A stretch of 64,000 bases of DNA, taken from NCBI RefSeq assembly GCF_029223525.1, contig NZ_JARHTQ010000028.1, positions 1 to 64,000 of the forward strand, written 5' to 3'. The stretch is from Streptantibioticus ferralitis. GTDB lineage: Bacteria > Actinomycetota > Actinomycetes > Streptomycetales > Streptomycetaceae. This document shows, piece by piece, positions 26,589 to 36,198 of the stretch; position 1 is the first letter of the stretch; each line of letters begins with the position of its first letter. The notes beneath the pieces are model-generated. The model did no database searches, had not been told where the DNA came from, and worked only from the letters and a program-made list of their open reading frames with translations. A program made the translations under genes and the position numbers.

Positions 26589-27155
26589 TCAGTAGCCGTA
26601 TCCGCTCGAAGGGCCGCTGGCCGAGCCGGCCTCGGCTTTCCTGCCCTGCGGGGTGGTCGCGTGCCAGGTGCCCAGGACGTCCTGGCCGTTGGTGTCGCCG
26701 GGCTTGCTGTCTCCCGCGTACCGGTACAGCGGCCAGCCGTTCAAGGTCAGTTGCCTGGTGCCGTCCGGGCGGGTGACGCCGCCGACGAGCTGGTGGTCGA
26801 TGCCGTGGACATGGGCGGCGGACAGGGCGGGTTCCGGAGGCCAGACGGTCGCGCACTGGCCGGCGCAGCGGGACGTGGACGGGCTGGCCGAGTCCGCGTC
26901 GAAGCGGTAGAGCGTCCAGCCCTGCCCGTCGGTGACGATGGTGCCCAGCCGGGCGTTGTGCGTGGTCCCGAGCGCGGCGGTGGACGGCTTCGGCGCCGGT
27001 GTGCTCGGCGGGCTGCCCGACGGGCTCGACGGCTTGGCGCCGCCGGTGCCGGACGAGCAGCCCGCCAGGGCCATCAGCCCAGCCGAGAGGACCAGGGCCG
27101 TCGCCACCGAGGCGCCGCGCCGGGGCCGCCAGGAGGTCGGTGGAAATGCCGACAT
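26589..27155 (-). CDS. Lipoprotein with two COG4315-type secreted repeats
   Basis: A 188-residue lipoprotein: signal peptide with lipobox LAGC (Cys near residue 33), a Ser/Pro-rich linker, then two copies of a repeat with the cores GWTLYRFDAD and GWPLYRYAGD. The single CAGQC pair sits after the first. Proteins of this sort are found with SigL/RslA-type systems. ATG 27155 has GGAGG 8 nt upstream. The inverted pair GTATGTC/GACATAC at 27170-27199 lies over its promoter region. Confidence 0.85.
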   Translation of the reverse strand: MSAFPPTSWRPRRGASVATALVLSAGLMALAGCSSGTGGAKPSSPSGSPPSTPAPKPSTAALGTTHNARLGTIVTDGQGWTLYRFDADSASPSTSRCAGQCATVWPPEPALSAAHVHGIDHQLVGGVTRPDGTRQLTLNGWPLYRYAGDSKPGDTNGQDVLGTWHATTPQGRKAEAGSASGPSSGYGY

Positions 27156-27226
27156 AGTGGGTTCCTCCTGTATGTCACTGTGGGTTCACCAGGACATACG
27201 GGAGGTGGCCCGCCTTTGCTCAACGG

Positions 27227-28093
27227 TCAGTGGAAGCTGTGCTCCGCCGCCGGGTAGGCCCCGCCGACGACCTCGTCGGCGAAGGACTTGGCCGCGCCGC
27301 CGAGCACCTCACGCAGCTGCGCGTACTGCTTGACGAAGCGCGGCAGCCGTCCGCCCGTCATCCCCGCCATGTCGGTCCACACCAGCACCTGGGCGTCGCA
27401 GTCCGGGCCCGCGCCGATGCCGACGGTGGATATGTGCAGGGCGGTGGTGACCTCGGCGGCCAGCTCGGCCGGTACGAGTTCCAGGACGACGGCGAACGCG
27501 CCCGCGTCCTGCACCGCCTTGGCGTCCCGCAGCAGCTGCTGGGCGGCCTCTTCGCCGCGGCCCTGCACCGGGTAGCCGCCGAACGCGTTCACGGACTGCG
27601 GGGTGAGGCCGACGTGCGCCATCACCGGGATCCCGGCGGAGACCAGCAGCTCGATCTGGTGCGCGGACCGCTCGCCGCCCTCCAGCTTCACCGCGCCCAC
27701 CCCGGCCTCCTTGACCAGCCGGGTGGCGTTGCGCAGTGCCTGCGTCGGGCCTTCCTGGTACGAGCCGAACGGCAGATCGCCGACGATCAGCGCGCGGTTG
27801 GTGCCGCGGACCACGGCGGCGGACAGCATGGTGATCTCGTCCATGGTCACCGGGACCGTGCTGTCGTAGCCGAGGTGGCAGTTGCCCATGGAGTCGCCGA
27901 CCAGCAGCACCGGAATGCCCGCCTCGTCGAAGACGGACGCGGTCATCGCGTCGTACGCGGTGAGCATCGGCCACTTCTCGCCGCGGTGCTTGGCGGCGGC
28001 GATGTCCCGAACCGTGATGCGGCGGGTACCTGTTCCTCCGTACAGCGCCTTGCTGCTGTCGGATTCCTTTTGGGCAGCCTCAACGTGCGTCAT
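27227..28093 (-). CDS. panB: 3-methyl-2-oxobutanoate hydroxymethyltransferase
   Basis: A 288-residue enzyme of pantothenate synthesis; it makes ketopantoate with methylene-tetrahydrofolate. The family blocks are present: MLTAYDAMTASVFDEAGIP, VGDSMGNCHLGYDST (metal Asp), the Lys-Glu of VKLEGG, HVGLTPQSVNAFGG, and the catalytic Glu in VLELVPAELA. ATG 28093 follows AGGAG. It is divergent from the MFS exporter gene across about 180 bp that contain a TetR-type operator, which might affect both genes. Confidence 0.95.
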   Translation of the reverse strand: MTHVEAAQKESDSSKALYGGTGTRRITVRDIAAAKHRGEKWPMLTAYDAMTASVFDEAGIPVLLVGDSMGNCHLGYDSTVPVTMDEITMLSAAVVRGTNRALIVGDLPFGSYQEGPTQALRNATRLVKEAGVGAVKLEGGERSAHQIELLVSAGIPVMAHVGLTPQSVNAFGGYPVQGRGEEAAQQLLRDAKAVQDAGAFAVVLELVPAELAAEVTTALHISTVGIGAGPDCDAQVLVWTDMAGMTGGRLPRFVKQYAQLREVLGGAAKSFADEVVGGAYPAAEHSFH

Positions 28094-28234
28094 GGAGAAG
28101 GCTCCTGTTCGTGTCTCGAAGCGCCCTGACGGCGTCTCCGGATCACCTCCCATGCTGACATGCCGCAGCGGTGGCCGAAAGCCGGTGCGCCTAGTTCCGT
28201 TTGTCTCATCCGTACAGGGCTTTGCCTGCCATTT

Positions 28235-28261
28235 ACGATACGAGACGGGCCCGTATCGTAA
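28235..28261. promoter_or_regulatory. TetR-type operator over the MFS promoter
   Basis: Perfect 9-bp arms TACGATACG (28235-28243) and CGTATCGTA (28253-28261) are separated by 9 bp. The -10 box TAGGGT (28263-28268) follows at once, five bases before GTG 28274. The TetR gene is the second gene of the operon, so self-repression relieved by a drug is the likely logic. Confidence 0.8.
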
Positions 28262-28273
28262 GTAGGGTCTAGC

Positions 28274-29896
28274 GTGGATCCCATGCCCGCAGATGACGCT
28301 GCCACGACATCGTCCACCCAGCGGATCCCCGAGGCGGTGTACCGCCGCCGCTGGGCCATCCTGGCGGTGCTGCTCTTCAGCCTCCTCGTCGTCGTCCTCG
28401 ACAACTCGATCCTCAACGTGGCGATGAAGACCATCGCCCAGCCCGGGCCCACCGGTCTCGGCGCCACCCAGAGTCAGCTGGAGTGGGCGATCAACGCCTA
28501 CACGCTGGTCTTCGCGGGGCTGCTGTTCACCGCCGGGCTGCTCGGCGACCGGCTCGGCCGCAAGAAGGTGCTGCTGTTCGGCATGCTGGTCTTCGGCACC
28601 GGTTCGGTGCTCTCGGCGGAAGCGGGCTCCTCTGCTCAACTCATCGCGTTCCGCGCGCTGATGGGGCTCGGCGCGGCGTTCGTCATGCCGTCCACGCTCG
28701 CCATCATCATGAACGTCTTCGAGCGCGAGGAGCAGCCCAAGGCCATCGGCATCTGGACCGGCGCGGTCGGCTTCGCCATCGCGCTCGGCCCGATCGCCGG
28801 TGGTCTGCTGCTCCAGCACTTCTGGTGGGGCTCGGTCTTCTTCGTCAATGTGCCGATCGTGGTGGTCGCGCTCTTCGCGATGTCGTTCCTGGTCCCCGAC
28901 TCCAAGGACCCGCACCCCGGACGGCTCGACCCGCTGGGCGTGCTGCTGTCCGTCATCGGCCTGGTGCTGCTGGTCTACGGGATCATCAAGGGCGGTCAGC
29001 TCGCCGACTTCGGCACGCCCAGGTCCTGGGCCACCATGCTGGGCGGCATCGCCGTGCTCACCCTCTTCGTGCTGTATGAGCGGCGCAGCAGTCATCCGGC
29101 CTTCGACGTCTCCTACTTCCGGGACCGGCGCTTCTCGGCCTCGGTCGTCACCATCGGGCTGGTCTTCTTCGCCCTGATGGGGGTGACGTTCTTCTTCGTC
29201 TTCTACACCCAGAGCGTGCGCGGGTTCAGCCCGCTCCAGTCGGGTCTGCTGCTGCTGCCGCTGGCCTCGGCCCAGATGATCTTCGCCCCGCGGGCCCGGC
29301 TGGTCGTCGACCGCTTCGGCGCCCGCGCGGTCTGCACCGGCGGCATGCTGCTGACCGCGATGTCGTTCCTGGGCTTCCTGCTGCTCGGGCGGTCAACTCC
29401 GGTATGGGTGCTGGAAGTTGTCTTCTTCGTGATGGGCACCGCGATGGCGCACGTCATGCCGCCCGCCACCGTCATGATCATGTCGTCGCTGCCGCGCGAG
29501 AAGGCCGGTTCCGGTTCCGCGGTGAACAACACCTTCCGGCAGGTGGGCGGTGCCGTCGGCGTCGCCGTGCTCGGCTCGCTGCTGTCCACCGTCTACCGCC
29601 ACAGCATCCACGGCCAGCTCGCCGCGGTTCCCGGGCTGTCCGAGCACGTACAGCACAAGGCGGGCGAGTCCATCGAGGCCACCCTCGGCGTGGCGCAGCA
29701 GCTGGGGCCGGTGGGCCAGACGCTGGTGGGCCCGGCCGACAACGCGTTCATCCACGCCATGCACGCCACGGCGATGGGCTCGTCCGCCGTCGCTCTCGTC
29801 GGCGCCGCCGTGGCCTGGCTGTTCCTGCCGCACCGGCCCGCCCTGAGCCCACCGTCCGCGGAGCCGGAGAGGTCCGCCGCGCGGAGCGGGGGATGA
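28274..29896 (+). CDS. EmrB/QacA-type MFS drug exporter (14 helices)
   Basis: A 540-residue DHA2-family exporter. The helix-1 motif [12 protein letters not shown] carries the Asp and Asn of the family. Motif A is [14 protein letters not shown]. The motif-C helix reads [19 protein letters not shown] 28274 fits a leaderless start behind TAGGGT; ATG 28283 is an alternative, with no ribosome site. Its stop overlaps the TetR start (ATGA). The substrate is presumably a hydrophobic drug. Confidence 0.9.
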   Translation: MDPMPADDAATTSSTQRIPEAVYRRRWAILAVLLFSLLVVVLDNSILNVAMKTIAQPGPTGLGATQSQLEWAINAYTLVFAGLLFTAGLLGDRLGRKKVLLFGMLVFGTGSVLSAEAGSSAQLIAFRALMGLGAAFVMPSTLAIIMNVFEREEQPKAIGIWTGAVGFAIALGPIAGGLLLQHFWWGSVFFVNVPIVVVALFAMSFLVPDSKDPHPGRLDPLGVLLSVIGLVLLVYGIIKGGQLADFGTPRSWATMLGGIAVLTLFVLYERRSSHPAFDVSYFRDRRFSASVVTIGLVFFALMGVTFFFVFYTQSVRGFSPLQSGLLLLPLASAQMIFAPRARLVVDRFGARAVCTGGMLLTAMSFLGFLLLGRSTPVWVLEVVFFVMGTAMAHVMPPATVMIMSSLPREKAGSGSAVNNTFRQVGGAVGVAVLGSLLSTVYRHSIHGQLAAVPGLSEHVQHKAGESIEATLGVAQQLGPVGQTLVGPADNAFIHAMHATAMGSSAVALVGAAVAWLFLPHRPALSPPSAEPERSAARSGG

Positions 29897-30543
29897 AGGC
29901 GGAGCCGATGGCTGCCGCAGGCGCGGGACTGCCCGCGACCACCGGTCGGGGCCGTCCGCGCAGCGCGGCGGCGGACAGTTCGATCGTCGAGACGGTGCTA
30001 CGGCTGCTGGAGGAGGGCACCACCCTCGGCGAGCTGTCCATGGAGCGCATCGCGCGGTCGGCCGGGGTCGGCAAGGCGACCGTCTACCGCCGGTGGGCCA
30101 ACAAGGACGCCCTGCTGATCGACGTCATGCGCGCCATCGACGAACCCCTCCCGCCGCTGGCCGGAACGTCGGTGCGCGAGGACCTGGTGGTCCTGCTGGA
30201 GGTGATAAGGCACCGCGGGCTGGCCAAGCGTTCCTCGGCGGTGATGCGCAACGTCATCGGCGTCATCCAGAGCAGCCCACAGCTGTGGCGGCAGTACCAC
30301 GACACGGTGATACGGACGCGGCGCGAGGCCATGTACGCGGTGCTGCGGCGCGGGATGCGCACCGGGGAGATCCGCGACGACATCGATGTGCGCCTGCTGG
30401 TCGACCTGTTCGCCGGCCCGATGCTGTCCCGAGCGCTGCTGTACGAGCGGGCACCGTTGGAGGACGGCCTGTCGGAGCAGATCGTCGACGCCGTTCTGGA
30501 AGGCGTGCGGCCGAGCGGCCACCCCGCATCCCGGCGGCCGTGA
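29893..30543 (+). CDS. TetR-family repressor of the MFS exporter
   Basis: A 216-residue TetR-family regulator. The N-terminal HTH is [21 protein letters not shown]. The C-terminal ligand domain resembles TetR_C_16/33-type folds with helices [18 protein letters not shown] 29893 overlaps the exporter stop by four bases, so repressor and pump are co-translated. The palindrome at 28235-28261 upstream of the exporter is its probable operator. Confidence 0.9.
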   Translation: MKAEPMAAAGAGLPATTGRGRPRSAAADSSIVETVLRLLEEGTTLGELSMERIARSAGVGKATVYRRWANKDALLIDVMRAIDEPLPPLAGTSVREDLVVLLEVIRHRGLAKRSSAVMRNVIGVIQSSPQLWRQYHDTVIRTRREAMYAVLRRGMRTGEIRDDIDVRLLVDLFAGPMLSRALLYERAPLEDGLSEQIVDAVLEGVRPSGHPASRRP

Positions 30544-30629
30544 CCTCGGCGGGCCGGCCGCGCCACGGGCGGCGCGGTGGGCGGAACGCATCGGGAATGT
30601 GCTGGTTCGACCGCTGAATATGCGCATCG

Positions 30630-30656
30630 TGTCACAGGAGCCGGACCTGGGCCGTC
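30630..30656 (+). promoter_or_regulatory. ECF41-type promoter (TGTCACA-N16-CGTC)
   Basis: TGTCACA at 30630-30636 and CGTC at 30653-30656, with exactly 16 bases between. It matches the published ECF41 consensus and the two promoters beside the ECF41-like sigma gene at 52 kb. It would give a leader of about 145 nt to ATG 30808. Confidence 0.5.
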
Positions 30657-30807
30657 GCCGGAAACCGTGGTGTCATCCGGTCCGTCCCCTCCGAAGAGCG
30701 CCGAACCCCCGTCCGCCCCTATGGTCGGAACCACGGGCCGTCCCCCCACGGGGCCGACCACGGGCCGGCGCGTACGGACAGGCACGCGAACGAGTGAGGA
30801 CGGGCCC

Positions 30808-31830
30808 ATGGCTCAGACGGACACGGCGGATGGTCAGCGCAGCGGGAACGAGGCGCGCCCCGGCCAGTCCGGGGCGAGCCGCACCCCGAACCGCTGGCGG
30901 GACGGGGGCAGCTGGCGCCGCGGCTGGATCCCCGCCGCGATCGCCCTGGTCGTCGCGGTGTTGATGTTCTTCCACTCCAGCGTGCCGAACAGCGTGGGCA
31001 ACCTGGGCAGTCTGCTGGAGACCTTCCTGCCGTGGACCGGGCTGGTGGTGCCGGTGCTGCTCGCCGTCGCGCTGGTGCGCCGCTCGGCGACCGCGCTGGT
31101 GGCCCTCCTGGTGCCCGCGCTGGTGTGGCTCAATCTGTTCGGCGGGCTGCTGACCGACAAGTCGTCCGGCGGGGGCAACCTCACCGTCGTCAGCCACAAC
31201 GTGAACGCCGACAATCCGAACCCGGCCGCCACCGCCAAGGACATCGCGGGCTCCGGCGCCGACATCGTCGCGCTGGAGGAACTGACCGGACGGGCGCTGC
31301 CGGTCTACGAGCGGGGCCTGGCGGGCACGTACCGGTACCACGCGGTGGAGGGCACCGTCGCCCTGTGGAGCAAGTACCCGCTGAGCGGCACCCAGCCGGT
31401 GAACATCAGGCTCGGTTGGGTCCGGGCGCTGCGCACCACGGTCGCCACCCCGAGGGGTGCGGTGGCGGTCTACGTGGCGCACATGCCGTCGGTGCGGGTG
31501 CGGCTGGACAGTGGTTTCACCGCCGGGCAGCGTGATCACAGCGCGGTGGCGCTCGGTGACGCGATAGCGCAGGAGCCGGTGCGGCGGGTGATCCTGCTCG
31601 GCGATCTCAACGGGACGATGAACGATCGGAGTCTGTCCCCGATCACCGCGCAGATGCGGTCCGCGCAGGGCGCGGCGGGCGATGGCTTCGGGTTCAGCTG
31701 GCCTGCGTCGTCTCCCATGGCGCGGATCGACCAGATCATGGTCAAGGGGATCGAGCCGACGCGGTCATGGGTGTTGCGGAACACCGGCAGCGATCATCTG
31801 CCGGTGGCGGCAACCCTGCGGGTCGCCTGA
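30808..31830 (+). CDS. Membrane endonuclease/exonuclease/phosphatase-family protein
   Basis: A 340-residue protein. About three helices lie at residues 35-115, followed by an outer EEP domain. Catalytic landmarks are SHNVNADN, ALEEL (metal Glu), LGDLNGT (Asp/Asn) and the SDHLPV end. EEP domains cleave phosphodiesters; a surface-anchored nuclease or sphingomyelinase-like activity is possible. ATG 30808 has GAGGA 8 nt upstream. An ECF41-like promoter lies 152 nt before it. Confidence 0.85.
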   Translation: MAQTDTADGQRSGNEARPGQSGASRTPNRWRDGGSWRRGWIPAAIALVVAVLMFFHSSVPNSVGNLGSLLETFLPWTGLVVPVLLAVALVRRSATALVALLVPALVWLNLFGGLLTDKSSGGGNLTVVSHNVNADNPNPAATAKDIAGSGADIVALEELTGRALPVYERGLAGTYRYHAVEGTVALWSKYPLSGTQPVNIRLGWVRALRTTVATPRGAVAVYVAHMPSVRVRLDSGFTAGQRDHSAVALGDAIAQEPVRRVILLGDLNGTMNDRSLSPITAQMRSAQGAAGDGFGFSWPASSPMARIDQIMVKGIEPTRSWVLRNTGSDHLPVAATLRVA

Positions 31831-32020
31831 GCGCTTCGCTGGATATGCCGCGATGTGCCGTCCATCGGCTGCGGGTTCGTCGTGGCTGGTCGCGCAGTTC
31901 CCCGCGCCCCTTCAGGGCGCTGCCGGAGACCAACCACCTCGCATCCACACTGCGACACACCGAGCCCCGGGGCGCAGCCGAGTGCCGGGTCCGGGTCCCG
32001 TGACGGCGTCTGGCGGCGAC

Positions 32021-32190
32021 CCCGTGCGGGGGTCCGGGGCGCGGCCCCGTGTCGGGGTCCGGGGCGTAGCCCCGCGTGGGGGTCTGGGGCGCGGCCCCGT
32101 GTCGGGGTCCGGGGCGTAGCCCCGCGTGGGGGTCTGGGGCGCGGCCCCGCGTCGGGGTCTGGGGCGTAGCCCCGCGTGGGGGTCCGGGGG
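32021..32190. repeat. 50-bp tandem array with hairpin cores
   Basis: Three near-identical 50-bp units (32041-32090, 32091-32140, 32141-32190) follow a partial unit. Each is two related 25-mers centred on the self-pairing cores GGGGCGCGGCCCC and GGGGCGTAGCCCC. The array lies between the ends of two convergent genes, where stacked hairpins could stop transcription from both sides. Another hairpin, GGGGGCCgtaGGCCCCC, follows at 32186-32202. Confidence 0.9.
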
Positions 32191-32234
32191 CCGTAGGCCC
32201 CCGGGAAGAAAAAACTGCTTCCCCACGAGGGGCG

Positions 32235-33998
32235 CTAGCCCCGAGTGGGGCCGTGTTCCCGCCACCGGTTGGTGATGGGCAGTCGGCGGTCCTTGCCGAA
32301 GCCCTTGGCGGTGATCTTGGTGCCCGGCGGGTACTGGCGGCGCTTGTACTCTGCCGTGTCGACCAGCCGCAGGATCCGCTCCACCAGTGCCTCGTCGAAG
32401 CCCGCCGCCACGATCGCCGCGCGGCCCTGGTCCTGCTCCACATAGAGGTCCAGGACGCGGTCGAGGACGTCGTAGTCCGGCAGCGAGTCGGTGTCCACCT
32501 GGCCGGGACGCAGCTCCGCGCTCGGCGGCTTGACGATGGAGTTCTCCGGGATCGGCGGGGTCTGGCCGCGTTCGACGGCCGCCGCGTTACACCACTTCGC
32601 CAGCTCCCACACCTTGGTCTTGAAGACGTCCTTGATCGGCGCGAAACCGCCCACCGCGTCCCCGTACAGCGTGGAGTAGCCGCACGCCAGCTCGGACTTG
32701 TTGCCCGGTGCCAGCACCAGGTGGCCCTCCTGGTTGGAGATCCCCATCAGGGTGGTGCCGCGCAGTCGCGCCTGCAGGTTCTCCTCGGCCAGGCCGGTGA
32801 GGTGCAGCGCCTCCATGTAGGCGTCGAACATCGGGCCGATGGGCACGGTGCGGAAGTTCAGACCGGTGCGCCGCGCCAGTTCGGCCGCGTCGCCCTTGGA
32901 GTGCTCGGAGGAGTAGCGGGACGGCATCGACACCCCGTACACGTGCTGGGCGCCGATCGCGTCGCAGGCGATGGCCGCGACCAGCGCCGAGTCGATGCCG
33001 CCGGAGAGCCCGATCAGCACGCTGCGGAAACCGTTCTTCGCGAGATAAGCGCGCAGACCCACGACCAGAGCCGTGTAGATCTCCTCGTCATCGCCGAGCC
33101 GCGGCGCCTGCTCGCCGCGTACCCGCGGCTCGTAGGGCGCGAGCGGCTCCGCCGAGATCGTCCGGTGCTCGATGACCAGGCCGTCGTCGGCCGTGCCCGA
33201 CGGCACCTCACCGGCGGCCGGCAGCTCCAGGTCGACCAGGACGCAGCCCTCCTCGAACTGCGGGGCGCGGGTGATCACTTCGCCCTCGGCCGACACCACG
33301 ATCGAGTCGCCGTCGAAGACCAGCTCGTCCTGCCCGCCGATCATCGCGAGGTACGCGAGGGTGCAGCCCGCCTCCTGCGCGCGCTTGCGGACCAGCTCCA
33401 GCCGGGTGTCGTCCTTGGCGACCTCGTACGGGGAGGCGTTGACCGACAGCAGCAGCCCGGCCCCGGCGGTACGGGTGGCCGGGACGCGCCCGCCGTCCTG
33501 CCACAGGTCCTCGCAGATCGCCAGCGCCACATCGATGCCGCGCACCCGGATGACGGGCAGCGTGTCACCGGGCACGAAGTAGCGGAACTCGTCGAACACA
33601 CCGTAGTTGGGCAGGTGGTGCTTGGCGAAGGAGAGCACCACACCGCCGCGGTGCAGCACCGCTGCCGCGTTCTGCGGCGCACCGGCGGGCTGGCCGTAAC
33701 GCGGCTGGGCCTTCTCGCTGCGGTCCAGATAACCGACCACCACCGGAACTTCACCGAGCCCCTCGGCCACGAGCCGCGCCGCGAGCTCGGTCAGCGCGGA
33801 CCGCGACGCCTCGACGAAGGAGGAACGCAGCGCGAGGTCCTCGACCGGGTAACCGGTCAGCGCCATCTCCGGGAAGGCGACGAGATGCGCGCCCTGATCG
33901 GCCGCGTGCCTGGTCCAGCGCACGATCGCGTCGGAGTTACCGGCGATGTCCCCGACGCAGGAGTCGATCTGATTGAGGGCGAGACGAAGTTGAGGCAC
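32235..33998 (-). CDS. nadE: Glutamine-dependent NAD+ synthetase
   Basis: A 587-residue two-domain enzyme that amidates deamido-NAD with ammonia drawn from glutamine. The N-terminal nitrilase-type glutaminase has the Glu in PEMALTGYP, Lys in KHHLPNYG and Cys in ICEDLW. The C-terminal synthetase has the ATP loop LSGGIDSALVA and GISNQEGHLVL. Length agrees with actinobacterial enzymes. The GTG start has no ribosome site and lies six bases after TACGCT (34005-34010), so it should be leaderless. The flanks carry a tandem hairpin array (3' side) and a terminator (5' side). Confidence 0.95.
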   Translation of the reverse strand: MPQLRLALNQIDSCVGDIAGNSDAIVRWTRHAADQGAHLVAFPEMALTGYPVEDLALRSSFVEASRSALTELAARLVAEGLGEVPVVVGYLDRSEKAQPRYGQPAGAPQNAAAVLHRGGVVLSFAKHHLPNYGVFDEFRYFVPGDTLPVIRVRGIDVALAICEDLWQDGGRVPATRTAGAGLLLSVNASPYEVAKDDTRLELVRKRAQEAGCTLAYLAMIGGQDELVFDGDSIVVSAEGEVITRAPQFEEGCVLVDLELPAAGEVPSGTADDGLVIEHRTISAEPLAPYEPRVRGEQAPRLGDDEEIYTALVVGLRAYLAKNGFRSVLIGLSGGIDSALVAAIACDAIGAQHVYGVSMPSRYSSEHSKGDAAELARRTGLNFRTVPIGPMFDAYMEALHLTGLAEENLQARLRGTTLMGISNQEGHLVLAPGNKSELACGYSTLYGDAVGGFAPIKDVFKTKVWELAKWCNAAAVERGQTPPIPENSIVKPPSAELRPGQVDTDSLPDYDVLDRVLDLYVEQDQGRAAIVAAGFDEALVERILRLVDTAEYKRRQYPPGTKITAKGFGKDRRLPITNRWREHGPTRG

Positions 33999-34004
33999 GG
34001 GCCC

Positions 34005-34010
34005 AGCGTA
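34005..34010 (-). promoter_or_regulatory. -10 box of leaderless nadE
   Basis: Minus-strand TACGCT, six bases (GGGCCC), then GTG 33998. Confidence 0.5.
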
Positions 34011-34032
34011 ATCGTCTATCCGACGCTATGGA

Positions 34033-34072
34033 GCCCGCGGGGTGCGTCTGCTGGCTCACACCCCCCGCGGGC
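34033..34072 (-). terminator. Hairpin after the multicopper oxidase gene
   Basis: Perfect arms GCCCGCGGGG (34033-34042) and CCCCGCGGGC (34063-34072) with a 20-nt loop, 8 nt beyond the oxidase stop. It lacks a T-run, as usual in this group, and would shield the nadE promoter. Confidence 0.65.
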
Positions 34073-34080
34073 CCGGTTCG

Positions 34081-35664
34081 CTAACCGCGGTAGCCGAGGA
34101 GCGTCATCATGCCGCTCTCCGCGTGGTAGACGTTGTGGCAGTGGATCATCCACAGTCCCGGATTGTCCGCGTCGAAGTCGACGTCCAGGGTCTGCCGCGG
34201 CAGCACTATCGCGGTGTCCTTGCGCGGGCCGCCGTTCGGCAGGGCGAACGTGTGCCCGTGCAGGTGCACGGGATGCCACATGGTCGTGTCGTTGCGGAAC
34301 GACAGCCGCACCCGGTCGCCGGCGCGCACCGGAAGGCGCCGTGCGGGGCTGTACTTCTCGCTGTTGAGGCCCCAGTCGTACTTCGCCATGCCTCCGGTCA
34401 GCCGCAGCGGCACGGTGGCGTCCGGCCGCCGGGCGGGCAGCGCCGCGGACGGCGCGGCGCGCAACTGCCCGGCGGTGAGCGGTCGCCGGTCCAGCTCCGC
34501 CGGGCGTACGTCGCGTCCCGGGGCCTCGCCCGCGGTGGTACGCAGCACCGCGCGGGCCACCGCGTTCTTCCCTTCCGCCAGCGCGACCAGCGGAAACGCT
34601 CCGTCGCCCGCGGTGACCAGCACGTCGTACCGCTCGCCCATGCCCAGCAGCAGAGCGTCCGCCGTGGTGTGCGCGACCGGCAGGCCGTCGGCGTGGGTGA
34701 CGGTCATACGGTGACCGCCGAGGGCGACCCGGAACGCGGTGTCACCGCCCGCGTTGATGATCCGGATCCGGAGCCGCTCGCCGGGCTTCGCGGTGAAGGT
34801 CTCCGGACTGTCCGCGGTCCGCCCGTTGACCAGGTAGTACGGGTACGCCACATCGCCCGCGTCGCCCCCGAGCAGCCTGCTCGTGGCGCCCATCAGCATG
34901 CGGCTCGGGCCCGGCGTGGCCATCCCCATGGCGCGCATGCCCGGCATCCCCGGCATGCCGTCACCGCCCGCGTCGGAGGAGCCGTGCCCACCGGGCGCTC
35001 CGGAGGACATCCCCGGGGACATTCCGCCGGACAGTTCGGTGAGCACGGCGTCTGGCGTGGAGCCGTCCACTCCGTCCACCCAGTCGTCCAGCACGACAAC
35101 CCACTCCCGGTCGTACCGGAGCGGTTCCTTCGGGTCCTCGACGATCAGCGGTGCGTACAGTCCGCGGTCCTGCTGCACGCCGGTGTGCGGATGGAGCCAG
35201 TACGTGCCCGGACGCGGGACCGCGAAGCGGTAGGTGAACTGGGCGCCCGCCGCGACCGCGCGCTGGGTGACGTCGGGGACACCGTCCATGTCGTTGCGCA
35301 GCGCGAGACCGTGCCAGTGCACCGTGGTCGGCTTCGGGAGGTGGTTGACGAGCACGGCCTCCAGGGTGTCGCCCGCGGTGACGCGGATCTCGCGGCCGGG
35401 CAGCCGGTCGCCGTAGCTCCAGGTGCGGACGGTCGGTCCGCCCAGGTCCACCGTCGACTCGGCGGCGGTCAGCCGGACTTGGCGCAGCGGGCCGCCACCG
35501 CGCCGCCGCTCGGCGGCGGCGACCTCCGGACCGTTGGGGGACAGATAACCGCCGGCCGAGGGCTGGGGCCGGTTCGGCCCCCCGGTGGAGCAGGCGGCCA
35601 GCAGCCCGGCTCCAGCCAGGCCGAACCCCGCGCCGAGGGCGGCGCGGCGTGTGTACATACGCAT
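34081..35664 (-). CDS. Multicopper oxidase, Tat-exported lipoprotein
   Basis: A 527-residue copper oxidase. The start MRMYTRRAALGAG is a twin-arginine signal that ends in the lipobox LLAAC. The four copper motifs are HWHG, HPHTG, HPVHLHGH and HCHNVYHAESGM, so all type 1, 2 and 3 ligands are present. A Met/Gly/His-rich insert at about residues 225-265 (GMPGMPGMRAMGM) resembles the Met-rich Cu(I)-binding loops of CueO/CopA. A role in copper detoxification outside the cell is likely. It follows a DUF6153 gene, a common partner. Confidence 0.92.
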   Translation of the reverse strand: MRMYTRRAALGAGFGLAGAGLLAACSTGGPNRPQPSAGGYLSPNGPEVAAAERRRGGGPLRQVRLTAAESTVDLGGPTVRTWSYGDRLPGREIRVTAGDTLEAVLVNHLPKPTTVHWHGLALRNDMDGVPDVTQRAVAAGAQFTYRFAVPRPGTYWLHPHTGVQQDRGLYAPLIVEDPKEPLRYDREWVVVLDDWVDGVDGSTPDAVLTELSGGMSPGMSSGAPGGHGSSDAGGDGMPGMPGMRAMGMATPGPSRMLMGATSRLLGGDAGDVAYPYYLVNGRTADSPETFTAKPGERLRIRIINAGGDTAFRVALGGHRMTVTHADGLPVAHTTADALLLGMGERYDVLVTAGDGAFPLVALAEGKNAVARAVLRTTAGEAPGRDVRPAELDRRPLTAGQLRAAPSAALPARRPDATVPLRLTGGMAKYDWGLNSEKYSPARRLPVRAGDRVRLSFRNDTTMWHPVHLHGHTFALPNGGPRKDTAIVLPRQTLDVDFDADNPGLWMIHCHNVYHAESGMMTLLGYRG

Positions 35665-35744
35665 GCGGAAGTGCACCTCATGGTGTCGATGGATGTGCAT
35701 ACAGGTGGTGGGCATGCGGCCGCGCGGGCGGCCGATGGCGGGGC

Positions 35745-36188
35745 CTATATGCGTGATACCGACAGACGGGCGAGGCACAGCGATATGCGGGGCGGCGGTA
35801 TCGGACGGGGCATCCCCGTCAGACGCTCCCGCAGCGCCGCCAGGGCGGCCACCGCCCCCGCGTCCGCCAACCCCAGTGCGAGCCCGAGGGCGAGGAGGAG
35901 CGCGGTGCTCCACGCGCCGAGCACGGCAACGCAGACCGACAACGGGTCCATGGAGTGGGCGGGTTGGGGATGCCGATCATGGCCGGGGGAGGGCGACTCG
36001 GCGGCCGACAGCGGCACCGGCCGGGTGCCGGCCATGCCGTGTGCCGTCACCGGCGGCGCCGAGCTGATGTCCGCAGCCGCCGTCATCCCCGGCATGGCGG
36101 GCATGGCGGGCGCCGCGGGATGCCCGGCGGTGTGCATGGTGAAGATCCCGAACAGCAGGGCGGCGAAGAGCAGCAGTCGGCGAACCAT
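35745..36188 (-). CDS. DUF6153-type small membrane protein
   Basis: A 147-residue protein: N-terminal hydrophobic segment (LLLFAALLFGIFTMH), a His/Met/Pro-rich middle (PAMPAMPGM, HDRHPQPAHSM), a second membrane segment (VLGAWSTALLLALGLALGLA) and a basic tail. The Met and His residues could bind copper, which suits the oxidase 80 bp downstream. ATG 36188 is chosen for its GGGGG site and immediate membrane segment; GTG 36251, behind AGGAG, would add a repeat-encoded N-terminus. Confidence 0.7.
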   Translation of the reverse strand: MVRRLLLFAALLFGIFTMHTAGHPAAPAMPAMPGMTAAADISSAPPVTAHGMAGTRPVPLSAAESPSPGHDRHPQPAHSMDPLSVCVAVLGAWSTALLLALGLALGLADAGAVAALAALRERLTGMPRPIPPPRISLCLARLSVSRI

Positions 36189-36198
36189 CGCACACCCC

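Noticed and set aside
23361-30543. Antibiotic biosynthetic cluster suggested by two drug exporters
   Set aside because: No synthase or tailoring genes lie between them; the surrounding genes are panB and a sigma/anti-sigma operon.
32021-32190. Possible CRISPR array or coding repeat
   Set aside because: There are no spacers, and frames through it are low-complexity Gly/Arg/Pro without a start signal or coding pattern; it lies between two gene ends.
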